This document shows positions 54,551-63,015 of a stretch of 64,000 bases of DNA, one piece after another (the first letter of the stretch is position 1; each line of letters starts with the position of its first letter). The DNA is from Exiguobacterium marinum DSM 16307. Its GTDB lineage: Bacteria > Bacillota > Bacilli > Exiguobacteriales > Exiguobacteriaceae. The notes beneath the pieces are model-generated. The model saw only the letters and a program-made list of their open reading frames with translations. It was not told the origin of the DNA and did not search any database. A program made the position numbers and the translations under genes. The stretch covers positions 1,379,662 to 1,443,661 of the forward strand of contig NZ_KK211189.1 of the NCBI RefSeq assembly GCF_000620845.1. Direction: 5' to 3'.

Positions 54551-55630
54551 ATGAATGAATCGTTACATATGTTAAAGCGTTTGACGGATGCGACGGGAGT
54601 CCCGGGAAATGAGGGGGAAGTCCGTCAATTGATGCGTGAATACCTCGAGCCGCATGTCGAGTCGTTTGAACAGGATGGGCTCGGCAGTCTGTTTGGACAA
54701 GTGACAGGAGACGCTGAAGGTCCGCGCGTCATGATTGCGGGTCATATGGATGAAGTCGGCTTTATGGTGACGCGTGTGGAAGAAGGCGGTTTCCTTCGTT
54801 TCCAGGCGCTCGGTGGCTGGTGGAACCAAGTTCTCTTAGCACAGCGAATGAATGTCGTGACACGTGCTGGTGAAAAAATTCCAGGAGTGATCGGTGCGAA
54901 ACCACCGCATGTGCTTCCGCCTGAAGCACGTAAAAAGCCGGTTGAAATCAAAGATATGTTCTTAGACATCGGAGCAACGTCTAAAGACGAAGTAGCTGAA
55001 TGGGGAATTCGTCCGGGTGACACAGTCGTTCCACATTGTGAATTCACAGTCATGAAAAATGAAAACTTCTTGATGGCAAAAGCATGGGATAACCGCATTG
55101 GATGCGCGATTGCCATTGAAGCTGCGAAACGGTTGAAAGAAGAATCGTTCCCAGGTGTCGTCTATACAGGGGCAACCGTACAAGAAGAAGTCGGATTACG
55201 TGGAGCCATAACGGCGGCTAACTTGATTCAACCAGATGTAGCAATCGCAGTCGATACGGGCATTCCGAGTGATACGCCGGGAATGACTCCGGCAGAAGGA
55301 CTGTCAAAGCTTGGCGACGGGGTTCAGGTCATCTTCTTTGATGCGACGACGGTTACGAATCCACGGCTTGTCGATTTAATCGTTGACGTGGCCAAAGAGC
55401 AAGACATTAAGTATCAATTGGACTTAACGCCAGGTGGCGGAACGGATGCTGGGCGATTCCACCTTTCTGGAATCGGGATGCCAGCCATCGCATTGACAGT
55501 GCCGGTCCGCTATTTACACACGAACGTGTCAATCATCCATCAAGATGATTACGAGGCAGCCGTACAACTCGTCGTCGCATTGACGAAACGTTTAGACCAC
55601 GAGACGGTCCAATGGTTGAAAGAGGGATAA
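54551..55630 (+). CDS. ysdC: M42 family aminopeptidase (YsdC-like)
   Basis: A 359-residue M42 metallopeptidase (glutamyl aminopeptidase/endoglucanase M group). Ligands are His65 and Asp67 (AGHMDEVG), Asp180 (AKAWDNRIG), catalytic Glu212 and Glu213 (VQEEVGLRG), Asp235 (VDTGIPSD) and the late His of RYLHTNVS, all present. The family forms large tetrahedral complexes that trim peptides. The ATG at 54551 is best spaced from AAAGGAG; the ATGs at 54506 and 54545 are too early or too close. Confidence 0.92.
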   Translation: MNESLHMLKRLTDATGVPGNEGEVRQLMREYLEPHVESFEQDGLGSLFGQVTGDAEGPRVMIAGHMDEVGFMVTRVEEGGFLRFQALGGWWNQVLLAQRMNVVTRAGEKIPGVIGAKPPHVLPPEARKKPVEIKDMFLDIGATSKDEVAEWGIRPGDTVVPHCEFTVMKNENFLMAKAWDNRIGCAIAIEAAKRLKEESFPGVVYTGATVQEEVGLRGAITAANLIQPDVAIAVDTGIPSDTPGMTPAEGLSKLGDGVQVIFFDATTVTNPRLVDLIVDVAKEQDIKYQLDLTPGGGTDAGRFHLSGIGMPAIALTVPVRYLHTNVSIIHQDDYEAAVQLVVALTKRLDHETVQWLKEG

Positions 55631-55631
55631 T

Positions 55632-56378
55632 ATGACGAAGATTACGTCTACGAAGAGCGAGACGATTAAGCGATTAAAACGACTCATGACAAAAAAGGGT
55701 CGTCAAGAAACGGGTCAATTCCTTGTAGAAGGAGAACATTTAGTAGATGAGGCCATTCGTGCCGGTCGACTCGTTCAACTCATCATGGCTGAGTCGTATG
55801 CACCAAAAGGAACGTGGCGACTAGAAGATATGCCGGTTCTCGAGTTATCCGATCACGTCGCCGACCTTCTTTCAGAAACGGAGAAGACACAAGGTGTGTT
55901 TGCCGTTGTCAAGATGACACCGGTTGAACGGAAGATGAAGAAAGTACTCGTATTAGACCGAGTACAAGACCCGGGTAATCTCGGTACGATGATTCGGACG
56001 GCAGATGCTGCCGGGTTCGATACGGTGTTACTCGGGAAAGGGACGGTCGATCCGTTCAACGCTAAAGTTGTACGCGCCACACAAGGGTCCTTGTTTCACG
56101 TGAACGTGACCTCGGTCGACTTGCTTGAAAAATTGCCCGAGCTGAAAGAGGATGGATTCCACGTATATGGGACAGCCCTCTCAAAAGCGACATCGTATGA
56201 ACAAGTTGCATTCGAAGACAAGGTGGCCCTAGTCATCGGGAACGAGGCGCAAGGTGTGCACAATGATGTGTTGTCACTCTGTGACACCCGTGTGCATATT
56301 CCGGTGCTCGGTGACGCAGAATCGCTCAATGCAGCGGTCGCTGCCGGTATTTTAATGTATCGCATCGCGTTACAATAA
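55632..56378 (+). CDS. ysgA: SpoU/TrmH-type RNA 2'-O-methyltransferase (YsgA-like)
   Basis: A 248-residue SPOUT methyltransferase. It has an N-terminal RNA-binding substrate domain (1-85) and the trefoil-knot domain with motif 1 DPGNLGTMIRTADAAG, motif 2 ALVIGNEAQGV and motif 3 HIPVLGDAESLNAAVA. The start is one base after the ysdC stop, so translation is probably coupled. It precedes pheS as ysgA does in Bacillus, but without the spore gene sspI between them. The target nucleotide is not known. Confidence 0.9.
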   Translation: MTKITSTKSETIKRLKRLMTKKGRQETGQFLVEGEHLVDEAIRAGRLVQLIMAESYAPKGTWRLEDMPVLELSDHVADLLSETEKTQGVFAVVKMTPVERKMKKVLVLDRVQDPGNLGTMIRTADAAGFDTVLLGKGTVDPFNAKVVRATQGSLFHVNVTSVDLLEKLPELKEDGFHVYGTALSKATSYEQVAFEDKVALVIGNEAQGVHNDVLSLCDTRVHIPVLGDAESLNAAVAAGILMYRIALQ

Positions 56379-56380
56379 TC

Positions 56381-56409
56381 TTGTCAGCGCGTGAAAAACG
56401 TGATAGGTT
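56381..56409 (+). promoter_or_regulatory. Possible pheST promoter
   Basis: TTGTCA (56381-56386), 17 bases, TAGGTT (56404-56409), directly before the T-box leader. The -10 is weak. Confidence 0.45.
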
Positions 56410-56414
56410 AAACA

Positions 56415-56660
56415 CATCGATGAATAGGATATGACGTTGAAAGAACATAGTAAGCGAATGACCGATTCCGTTCAGGGAGCAATGGCCGTGACTGAGAGCC
56501 TTTGCCGGATTCGTCGCTGAATTCACTCTGGAGTCGTGTTGGAGACAACACCGGTTTGGCATCACGATATCGATGCTGTTCAAGTGGGCCATGAATTGGC
56601 CAAGTAGGGTGGTACCGCGATGATTCGTCCCTTCAGTCAACGACTGAAGGGACTTTTTTA
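56415..56660 (+). promoter_or_regulatory. T-box riboswitch upstream of pheST
   Basis: The T-box sequence AGGGTGGTACCGCG is at 56606-56619, with a terminator (GTCCCTTCAGTC/GACTGAAGGGAC, then TTTTTT) at 56627-56659. A TTC triplet at 56522-56524, in context GAA-TTC-ACT, is the likely phenylalanine specifier. It should respond to uncharged tRNA-Phe. Confidence 0.93.
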
Positions 56661-56681
56661 TGTAGAGGAGGAAGCAAACAC

Positions 56682-57704
56682 ATGAAAGAACAATTAGAAC
56701 AGTTACAGGTGGAAGCGTTAGAAGAAATCAAACAGGCATCCACACAAAAATCATTAAATGATGTCCGTATCAAGTATTTAGGTAAAAAAGGACCGATGAC
56801 TGAGGTACTTCGTGGTATGGGCAAGTTATCTGCTGAGGAACGTCCTGTCATCGGTGAGTTGGCCAATACAGTTCGTACAGCGATTCAAAGCACACTAGAT
56901 GCTCGAATTGAAGAAGTGAAGGCGATTGAACTCGAAGAAAAACTAAAAGCGGAAACGCTTGACGTAACACTTCCAGGGCGTACATCGACTCCTGGACAAA
57001 GTCATCTCTTACAACAAATCATCGACGAAATGGAAGACTTGTTCGTTGGACTCGGGTATACAATCGCAGAAGGTCCTGAAGTCGAGACAGATCTTTACAA
57101 TTTTGAAATGCTCAATTTACCAAAAGACCACCCGGCACGAGACATGCAAGACTCGTTCTACATCACCGAAGAGACGTTGCTCCGTACCCATACGTCACCT
57201 GTGCAGGCTCGGACGATGTTAGAGGCGAACGGGAAGCCAATTCGTATCATTTGCCCAGGCAAAGTGTATCGTCGTGATGAGGACGATGCGACGCATTCGC
57301 ATCAGTTCATGCAAATCGAAGGACTCGTTGTCGATGAATCCATCTCGATGGCAGATTTAAAAGGGACGCTTGAAGTATTCGTGAAGCAGTTATTCGGTGA
57401 AGCGCGCGAGATTCGTCTCCGTCCGAGCTTCTTCCCGTTCACGGAACCATCGGTCGAAGTGGATATCTCTTGCTTCAAATGTGGTGGAAAAGGCTGTAAC
57501 GTCTGTAAAGGAACCGGATGGATTGAAATTCTTGGAGGCGGGATGGTCCACCCACATGTACTAGAGATGGCCGGCTATGACTCATCAATTGTGTCAGGAT
57601 TCGCATTCGGAATCGGGGTTGAGCGTATGGCGATGCTCAAACACGGTGTCGATGACATCCGCCATTTCTACACAAATGACTTACGTTTTATCGAGCAATT
57701 CTAA
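56682..57704 (+). CDS. pheS: Phenylalanyl-tRNA synthetase alpha subunit
   Basis: A 340-residue alpha subunit. It has a coiled-coil N-terminus (1-85) and a class II core with [22 protein letters not shown] split motifs, the [15 protein letters not shown] substrate loop and [13 protein letters not shown] (motif 3). A CxxC pair ([12 protein letters not shown] in the window's wording, without the F here) forms a small zinc-like knuckle. GAGGAGGAA precedes the ATG. pheT follows 12 bases later. Confidence 0.96.
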   Translation: MKEQLEQLQVEALEEIKQASTQKSLNDVRIKYLGKKGPMTEVLRGMGKLSAEERPVIGELANTVRTAIQSTLDARIEEVKAIELEEKLKAETLDVTLPGRTSTPGQSHLLQQIIDEMEDLFVGLGYTIAEGPEVETDLYNFEMLNLPKDHPARDMQDSFYITEETLLRTHTSPVQARTMLEANGKPIRIICPGKVYRRDEDDATHSHQFMQIEGLVVDESISMADLKGTLEVFVKQLFGEAREIRLRPSFFPFTEPSVEVDISCFKCGGKGCNVCKGTGWIEILGGGMVHPHVLEMAGYDSSIVSGFAFGIGVERMAMLKHGVDDIRHFYTNDLRFIEQF

Positions 57705-57716
57705 GGAGGAAGACAG

Positions 57717-60092
57717 ATGTTACTTTCAAAAAAATGGTTGAATCAATATATTGATGTATCCGATTTAAGCGGAGAAGCGCTCGGTGACTTGATCACGAAG
57801 AACGGGATTGAAGTCGAAAGTGTGACGAATCGCGGAGAGGGACTTTCTGGTATCGTCGTCGGTCGTGTCCTTTCATGTGAGAAACATCCAGAAGCAGATA
57901 AATTAAATGTGACGAAAGTAGACATCGGGGAATGTGACCCTGTTCAAATCGTCTGCGGTGCACCGAACGTACGCGAAGAGCAACATGTGATCGTGGCCAA
58001 AATTGGCGCGCGCTTACCAGGACTTAAAATAAAAAAAGCCAAACTTCGTGGAGTTGAATCACAAGGGATGATTTGTTCACTCGAGGAGCTTGGATTCGAG
58101 AAGAAACAAATTCGGGAAGACGAGCAGGACGGGATCCACACATTCCGTGAATCTGTACAAGTCGGTGCAGATGTACTCGATTTACTAGACTTGAACGATG
58201 AGGTCATCGAACTCGGTTTGACTCCGAACCGTTCAGATTGCTTGAGCCTGTATGGAATCATTCATGAGGTTGCGGCCATCTTGGAACGTCCATACACGTT
58301 GCCGACAGCAGATGTCACATCGTCATCACCATCTGATGTGTCCATCGAACTCGCTACACCGAACTGTCCGTACTATGCAGCGCGTGAAGTAAAAGGGGTA
58401 ACAATTTCAGAATCACCACAATGGCTAAAAAACATCTTGATTGCAGAAGGTGTCCGTCCAATCAACAACATTGTCGATGTGACGAACTATGTGATGCTTG
58501 AAATCGGACAGCCACTTCACGCATTCGATGCGAAAAAACTCGGCAACTCGATTGTGGTCCGTCAAGCTGAAAATGGAGAAGAGATAATCACACTTGACGA
58601 CGTGACACGCACGCTTGATTCATCAATGATGGTCATCACGGACGGGCAAGCCCCGGTCGCAATCGCGGGCGTCATGGGTGGTGCCAACACAGAAGTGGAT
58701 GCCAGAACGACAGATATCGTCATAGAGTCAGCATACTTTGATCCGGCATCCGTTCGTAAGACAAGCCGTACGCTCGGTCTTCGTTCAGATTCAAGTGCTC
58801 GCTTCGAAAAAGGGATAGACCCAGAACGTGTCATGCTCGCGCTTGACCGCGCTGCGCAATTGATTGTGGAACTCAGTGGAGGGACCGTTCAAGATGCGGT
58901 ACGTTCGGGTGAAGCAGAATCACGTGCCCGCCAAATCGAAGTGTCGATTGACTATATCAATAAGCGCTTAGGAATGTCACTCGATCGTCAGACGATTGTT
59001 CAAATCCTGGAGCGTCTCGGTCTCACGACAGAAGGGGATGACGTGCTGACGGTTCATATTCCTTCACGTCGTCCGGACTTAGAACTTCCGGCTGACATTA
59101 CAGAAGAAGTGGCGCGTCTATACGGATATGATAGTCTCCCGTCGACGTTACCTGCCTCTCAATCGAAAGGTTACTTGCCAGCAATCAACGGATTGCGCAG
59201 ACAGACACGTCGCTTGTTGCAAGGTGTCGGCTTATCACAAGCCATCACTTACTCGTTAACGAGTGAGGCACATGCGACACGCTTCGGAGGAGAAGCCAGT
59301 CAGCTTGTTCGTCTGGCGATGCCGATGAGTGAAGAGCGCTCTGTCCTTCGTACGTCGCTCGTTCCAGGGTTGTTGGAGACGGCACGTTATAACACGGCGC
59401 GTCAACAATCGAACGTCGCACTGTACGAGACGGGACGCGTCTACACGGAGCATGGCGATACGTTACCGCGTGAAAAAGAAAGAGTGGCTGGCGTTGTCAC
59501 AGGTCTTTGGATGGACCATCGTTCGCAAGGAACACGGGTCCCGGTTGACTATTTCGTCGCAAAAGGGATTGTCGATACGTTAGTCCAAACGCTTCGCCTT
59601 GATGTCACGTATGAGGCCGTAGCGATGCCCGATATGCACCCAGGCCGTACGGCGAACATCTTGATGAACGGAGAGGTCATCGGATATGTTGGACAAGTAC
59701 ATCCAGGAACTTCGAAAGACGTCTACGGTATGAAAGAAGTGTATGTATTCGAACTCGACCTGTTAGCACTTCGCGGGGACGAAACGCTTCTTTATCAAGA
59801 CGTACCACGGTATCCATCGATTTCACGAGACTTGGCACTCGTCTTACCACGTGCGATTCCGGCTGGGACAGTGGAACAAACGATCCGCCAAGCGGCTGGG
59901 CCACTCTTGATTGACCTCGTCTTGTTTGACGTTTATACAGGTGAGAATGTTGGAGAGGATGAGAAGTCGATTGCCTTCTCACTCAAGTTCCAAGACCCGT
60001 CAAGAACGTTACAAGACGAAGAAGTAACGGCAACATATGAAACGATCGTTGAGGCAGTACGTGCTGAGCACGGGGCTGAACTACGAGCATAA
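57717..60092 (+). CDS. pheT: Phenylalanyl-tRNA synthetase beta subunit
   Basis: A 791-residue beta subunit. An N-terminal tRNA-binding OB domain covers about 40-150 (EKHPEADKLNVTKVDIG). The B3/B4 editing domain includes INNIVDVTNYVMLEIGQPLHAFD. B5, the catalytic-like core and a C-terminal FDX-ACB anticodon domain (about 695-790, with YPSISRDLALVL) follow. AAGGAGGAAG precedes the ATG. It ends at a long bidirectional terminator. Confidence 0.96.
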   Translation: MLLSKKWLNQYIDVSDLSGEALGDLITKNGIEVESVTNRGEGLSGIVVGRVLSCEKHPEADKLNVTKVDIGECDPVQIVCGAPNVREEQHVIVAKIGARLPGLKIKKAKLRGVESQGMICSLEELGFEKKQIREDEQDGIHTFRESVQVGADVLDLLDLNDEVIELGLTPNRSDCLSLYGIIHEVAAILERPYTLPTADVTSSSPSDVSIELATPNCPYYAAREVKGVTISESPQWLKNILIAEGVRPINNIVDVTNYVMLEIGQPLHAFDAKKLGNSIVVRQAENGEEIITLDDVTRTLDSSMMVITDGQAPVAIAGVMGGANTEVDARTTDIVIESAYFDPASVRKTSRTLGLRSDSSARFEKGIDPERVMLALDRAAQLIVELSGGTVQDAVRSGEAESRARQIEVSIDYINKRLGMSLDRQTIVQILERLGLTTEGDDVLTVHIPSRRPDLELPADITEEVARLYGYDSLPSTLPASQSKGYLPAINGLRRQTRRLLQGVGLSQAITYSLTSEAHATRFGGEASQLVRLAMPMSEERSVLRTSLVPGLLETARYNTARQQSNVALYETGRVYTEHGDTLPREKERVAGVVTGLWMDHRSQGTRVPVDYFVAKGIVDTLVQTLRLDVTYEAVAMPDMHPGRTANILMNGEVIGYVGQVHPGTSKDVYGMKEVYVFELDLLALRGDETLLYQDVPRYPSISRDLALVLPRAIPAGTVEQTIRQAAGPLLIDLVLFDVYTGENVGEDEKSIAFSLKFQDPSRTLQDEEVTATYETIVEAVRAEHGAELRA

Positions 60093-60136
60093 AAAATAAG
60101 GAGCGTTGTCCACATGTGACAACGCTCCTTATTTTA
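60093..60136. terminator. pheT terminator
   Basis: A stem of about 17 bases (arm AATAAGGAGCGTTGTC) with a short loop is followed by TTTTATT. A-rich sequence on the other side lets it act for the convergent hydrolase gene too. Confidence 0.9.
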
Positions 60137-60174
60137 TTGGATTTCGAGTGCGAGGTTACCGAACTTCGTCCAGA

Positions 60175-60987
60175 TTAGCTCATTTTTAACGAGAGTGCTT
60201 GAATCTGATCATCGATAAAGTTCATCGACAATGTATTGAATTGGTCGGGCTGATCTACGTTTACGACATGTCCAGAATCTGTGACAATCTCAACATTTGC
60301 CGTAGGCTGATGTTTTGCCGTTCGTTCGACAGCTTCGAGGAACATATAGTCCTCGTCCCCCATTATATACAGAATCGGTACGTTCGTTTGTATCGATGTG
60401 AACTGATTCAATAATGGGTTGATATTTTCCGTCATCTTGAACCAACGGATAAATTCACGCTGACACAAGTTCGCTGCGTCGCGAACGAACATCATCCGTG
60501 ATTTTTTATGACGTTTTTTAGGAAGTAAAATCCACGCAAATAACTTGTATAACCACATATAAGGGACGAAATTTTGGACGAGACTGCCGAGACGGATGAG
60601 CATCGTGGAGCGGACATTGAATTTGACGATCGCTCCTCCGAGGATGACTGATGCGATGCGATCCGGATAATGTTCGAACATCGCTTGAATCACAATCGTC
60701 CCTAAAGAGAGACCGACCATGTGACCTTTCTCGATATCTAAGTGGTCCATGACTTCGATTACATCTTTTGCAACGACATCAAATGTATAGGCGTTCAAGG
60801 GTTGATTAAGCGATTGTTCCTCATCATAAGAACCACCATGACCACGCAAATCGACGAGTAACACATTATATTTTTTACGGAATGGGCGAAGTTGACGATA
60901 CCAATGTGACAAACTTCCACCGGCGCCGTGTATGAAGATGACCCAAGGATGGTCATCACTAATCGTATAGGTTTTATAATGCAACAT
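60175..60987 (-). CDS. Alpha/beta hydrolase
   Basis: A 270-residue alpha/beta-hydrolase. The oxyanion region is FIHGAGGSLSHW (18-29), and the nucleophile elbow GLSLG has Ser94. The acid Asp lies in MGDEDYMF (about 213) and the His in DSGHVVNVDQP (about 243), so the triad is complete. A hydrophobic and basic cap region lies at about 130-175. There is no signal peptide. It may be an esterase or lipase-like enzyme; the substrate cannot be told. GGAGG precedes the ATG. Confidence 0.87.
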   Translation of the reverse strand: MLHYKTYTISDDHPWVIFIHGAGGSLSHWYRQLRPFRKKYNVLLVDLRGHGGSYDEEQSLNQPLNAYTFDVVAKDVIEVMDHLDIEKGHMVGLSLGTIVIQAMFEHYPDRIASVILGGAIVKFNVRSTMLIRLGSLVQNFVPYMWLYKLFAWILLPKKRHKKSRMMFVRDAANLCQREFIRWFKMTENINPLLNQFTSIQTNVPILYIMGDEDYMFLEAVERTAKHQPTANVEIVTDSGHVVNVDQPDQFNTLSMNFIDDQIQALSLKMS

Positions 60988-61058
60988 GAACGCTATCCTC
61001 CAAAAATTTTAAGTTCATTTAACCGTAAAATGAGTATATCATATTTGATGCTGTACCT

Positions 61059-61973
61059 CTACAAGCGACGTTCGTTCAAGTTGATTGCTTTTTTTGTATT
61101 TGCAAAATGGACTTTGGCAATCTTTTGTAAATAGTCTTGGCCATGACGTTGGATGATTTTTGCGGCCACTTGATCGACTTTGGCGCCTGCTCCTTTGGGG
61201 AGAGTGACACCGACTTGTTTACTTAACTTGTCCATCTCTTTTAAGAAGAATGCACGAGCTAAAATCGAAGCGGCTGCGACCGAGACGTGAAGACCTTCAG
61301 CTTTCGTTGAAAAGTAAACATCATCGCGAACGACATCGCGCTCTGATCGCAGGTGTTGATAGTAAACCGGTTTTTCAGCAAACTGGTCGATTAAAATGGC
61401 ATCAGGTTTTTGTTCGAGTTTTTCAATCAATGCATGAAGCGCAGCATTGTGGGCAATTGCGGTTATCTTCCCTTGCGTCATTGTCCGTTGCATCTTGTTG
61501 TAGGTTGAATTATGAAGCGTAGCTTTCTGATAAGGAATCGTGGCGTGCAAATCTCTGGCGATGCGGATAATTTCCGGGTCAGATAACTGTTTCGAGTCTT
61601 TGACACCGAGTTCTTTGACGAGAGCGATTTGATTGCGTGAGACAAATGCTGACACGACCACGAGCGGTCCGAAATAATCTCCTTTTCCGACTTCATCGCT
61701 TCCGATGACTGACCAATCTGAAAATCCTTCAGGCAATATCGTGTTTGGTGCGGATGCTTTTTTCTTCTCGGCTGGCGTTCCCCATTTGACTGCCTCGGTC
61801 TCAGCATCTTTTCCTTGGAACATCACTTTACCCGATTGGTAAATCGTCACAACAAATCCGGGTGTCTTTGCACTGAATGTCGCATATGGTGGTGGCGTGA
61901 CAGCATACTTATGATACAGATTTTTTAATTTTTCTTGTGATGCGGTTGATAGTTTAATGACTTGGTTGCCCAA
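61059..61973 (-). CDS. rnhC: Ribonuclease HIII
   Basis: A 304-residue RNase HIII that cuts RNA in RNA-DNA hybrids. An N-terminal substrate-binding domain (1-85, with FSAKTPGFVVTIYQSGKVMFQG) precedes a type 2 RNase H core. The GSDEVGKGDYFGP motif holds the Asp-Glu pair; further acids lie in ILIDQFAE and AAASILARA. The start is probably TTG at 61973, eight bases after AAGGAAG, giving MGNQVIKLS as in Bacillus. The ATG at 62006 has no ribosome site. Confidence 0.93.
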   Translation of the reverse strand: MGNQVIKLSTASQEKLKNLYHKYAVTPPPYATFSAKTPGFVVTIYQSGKVMFQGKDAETEAVKWGTPAEKKKASAPNTILPEGFSDWSVIGSDEVGKGDYFGPLVVVSAFVSRNQIALVKELGVKDSKQLSDPEIIRIARDLHATIPYQKATLHNSTYNKMQRTMTQGKITAIAHNAALHALIEKLEQKPDAILIDQFAEKPVYYQHLRSERDVVRDDVYFSTKAEGLHVSVAAASILARAFFLKEMDKLSKQVGVTLPKGAGAKVDQVAAKIIQRHGQDYLQKIAKVHFANTKKAINLNERRL

Positions 61974-62092
61974 AATGAGCACTTCCTTTCTTCCTGGCAA
62001 ATTCATTTTACATTTTTTTATGTTTTTTTGAAACCGAAGATGAAGTTTTATCGTATATGAAAGTGATTAGAGAAAAGTGAGGTGAGGTGGAC

Positions 62093-62491
62093 GTGTGGTG
62101 GCGCGATGACACGCATCAAGATGAGGTAGAGGAATTATACAAGCACATTCTCGAACTCGAGGCGAGGATTGCTAAATTAGTGGCTCATCAAGTGAGAGTG
62201 CGTCGGCTACTGATGCAAGATTCTTCTGAGGACGTGACGGAACAAGTTATTCAAGTTCAAAAAGAAGTTGAATATTTTTTAAACATGATGCGACTTGAAC
62301 GTCAAGAACTTGTCGACCTTTACAATCGACGACGTATTGAACGGTCCATCGGTCGGGCTCGGGAAGCGAACGACTTATCCACGTCACCGCTTTCAGAATG
62401 GGATGCGATTGAAGATAAGCTCGCACTAGAAGTCGAACAACTTCGGCGTGTGTTGATGATGGAACGAAGACGTCGACAGGAGGAGTGGTAA
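62093..62491 (+). CDS. Coiled-coil protein leading the NfeD-flotillin operon
   Basis: A 132-residue, highly charged helical protein with heptad-like stretches at about 10-45 and 60-80. There is no membrane segment or cysteine. The start is a GTG; the one at 62093 follows AAAGTGAGGTGAGG, and that at 62087 is inside the site. The stop overlaps the NfeD start by one base (TAATG), so translation is coupled. No family was recognised. Bacillus yuaF-floT lacks, as far as I recall, such a first gene. Confidence 0.75.
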   Translation: MWWRDDTHQDEVEELYKHILELEARIAKLVAHQVRVRRLLMQDSSEDVTEQVIQVQKEVEYFLNMMRLERQELVDLYNRRRIERSIGRAREANDLSTSPLSEWDAIEDKLALEVEQLRRVLMMERRRRQEEW

Positions 62492-63012
62492 TGGAAGCAA
62501 TCGATCAACTGTATTGGTGGGTGTTGATCATCGCTGGTTTTGGAACCTTTATTTACATGTTGTTCTCCGATGCGTTCGATATGTTTGAGGGATGGTTTAA
62601 CCCTGCGGTTATCTTATCTTTCTTGGCGCTTGGAGCAGGAATCGGACTTATTTTAAATGCTTTGGCGCATGTCTCTCCGATGATTGGACTCGCTGTCGCG
62701 TTAGTTGGATCTTTCGCATTGACAACGCTGCTTTACTTGTTTGTCCTGTTACCACTATCAAATGCTGAAGAATCAATCGGTTTGACGGATGAGGCATTAA
62801 TTGGACGAGTCGGTCGACTGACTGTCCCTATTCCTGAAGGGGGATACGGCGAAGTCATGATTGAGACGGTGACCGGATCTCTTTTGAAGACAGCCCAAAG
62901 TATGGACGGGACAACGATTTCGACTGATCATCGAGTAGTCATCATTGAAGTGAAAGGCAATATTGCAATCGTCATGATATATGACGAACCTACGATTCGA
63001 GAGGAGAAATAA
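62491..63012 (+). CDS. NfeD-like membrane protein (YuaF-like)
   Basis: A 173-residue protein with three membrane helices (about 8-26, 37-58 and 62-86). An OB-fold domain follows outside the membrane region (about 105-170, with IGRVGRLTVPIPEGGYGEVMIE). This is the NfeD1b arrangement of Bacillus YuaF, which works with flotillin in membrane domains. The ATG overlaps the upstream stop by one base; GGAGTGG is the ribosome site. The flotillin gene starts three bases after its stop. Confidence 0.88.
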   Translation: MEAIDQLYWWVLIIAGFGTFIYMLFSDAFDMFEGWFNPAVILSFLALGAGIGLILNALAHVSPMIGLAVALVGSFALTTLLYLFVLLPLSNAEESIGLTDEALIGRVGRLTVPIPEGGYGEVMIETVTGSLLKTAQSMDGTTISTDHRVVIIEVKGNIAIVMIYDEPTIREEK

Positions 63013-63015
63013 CAC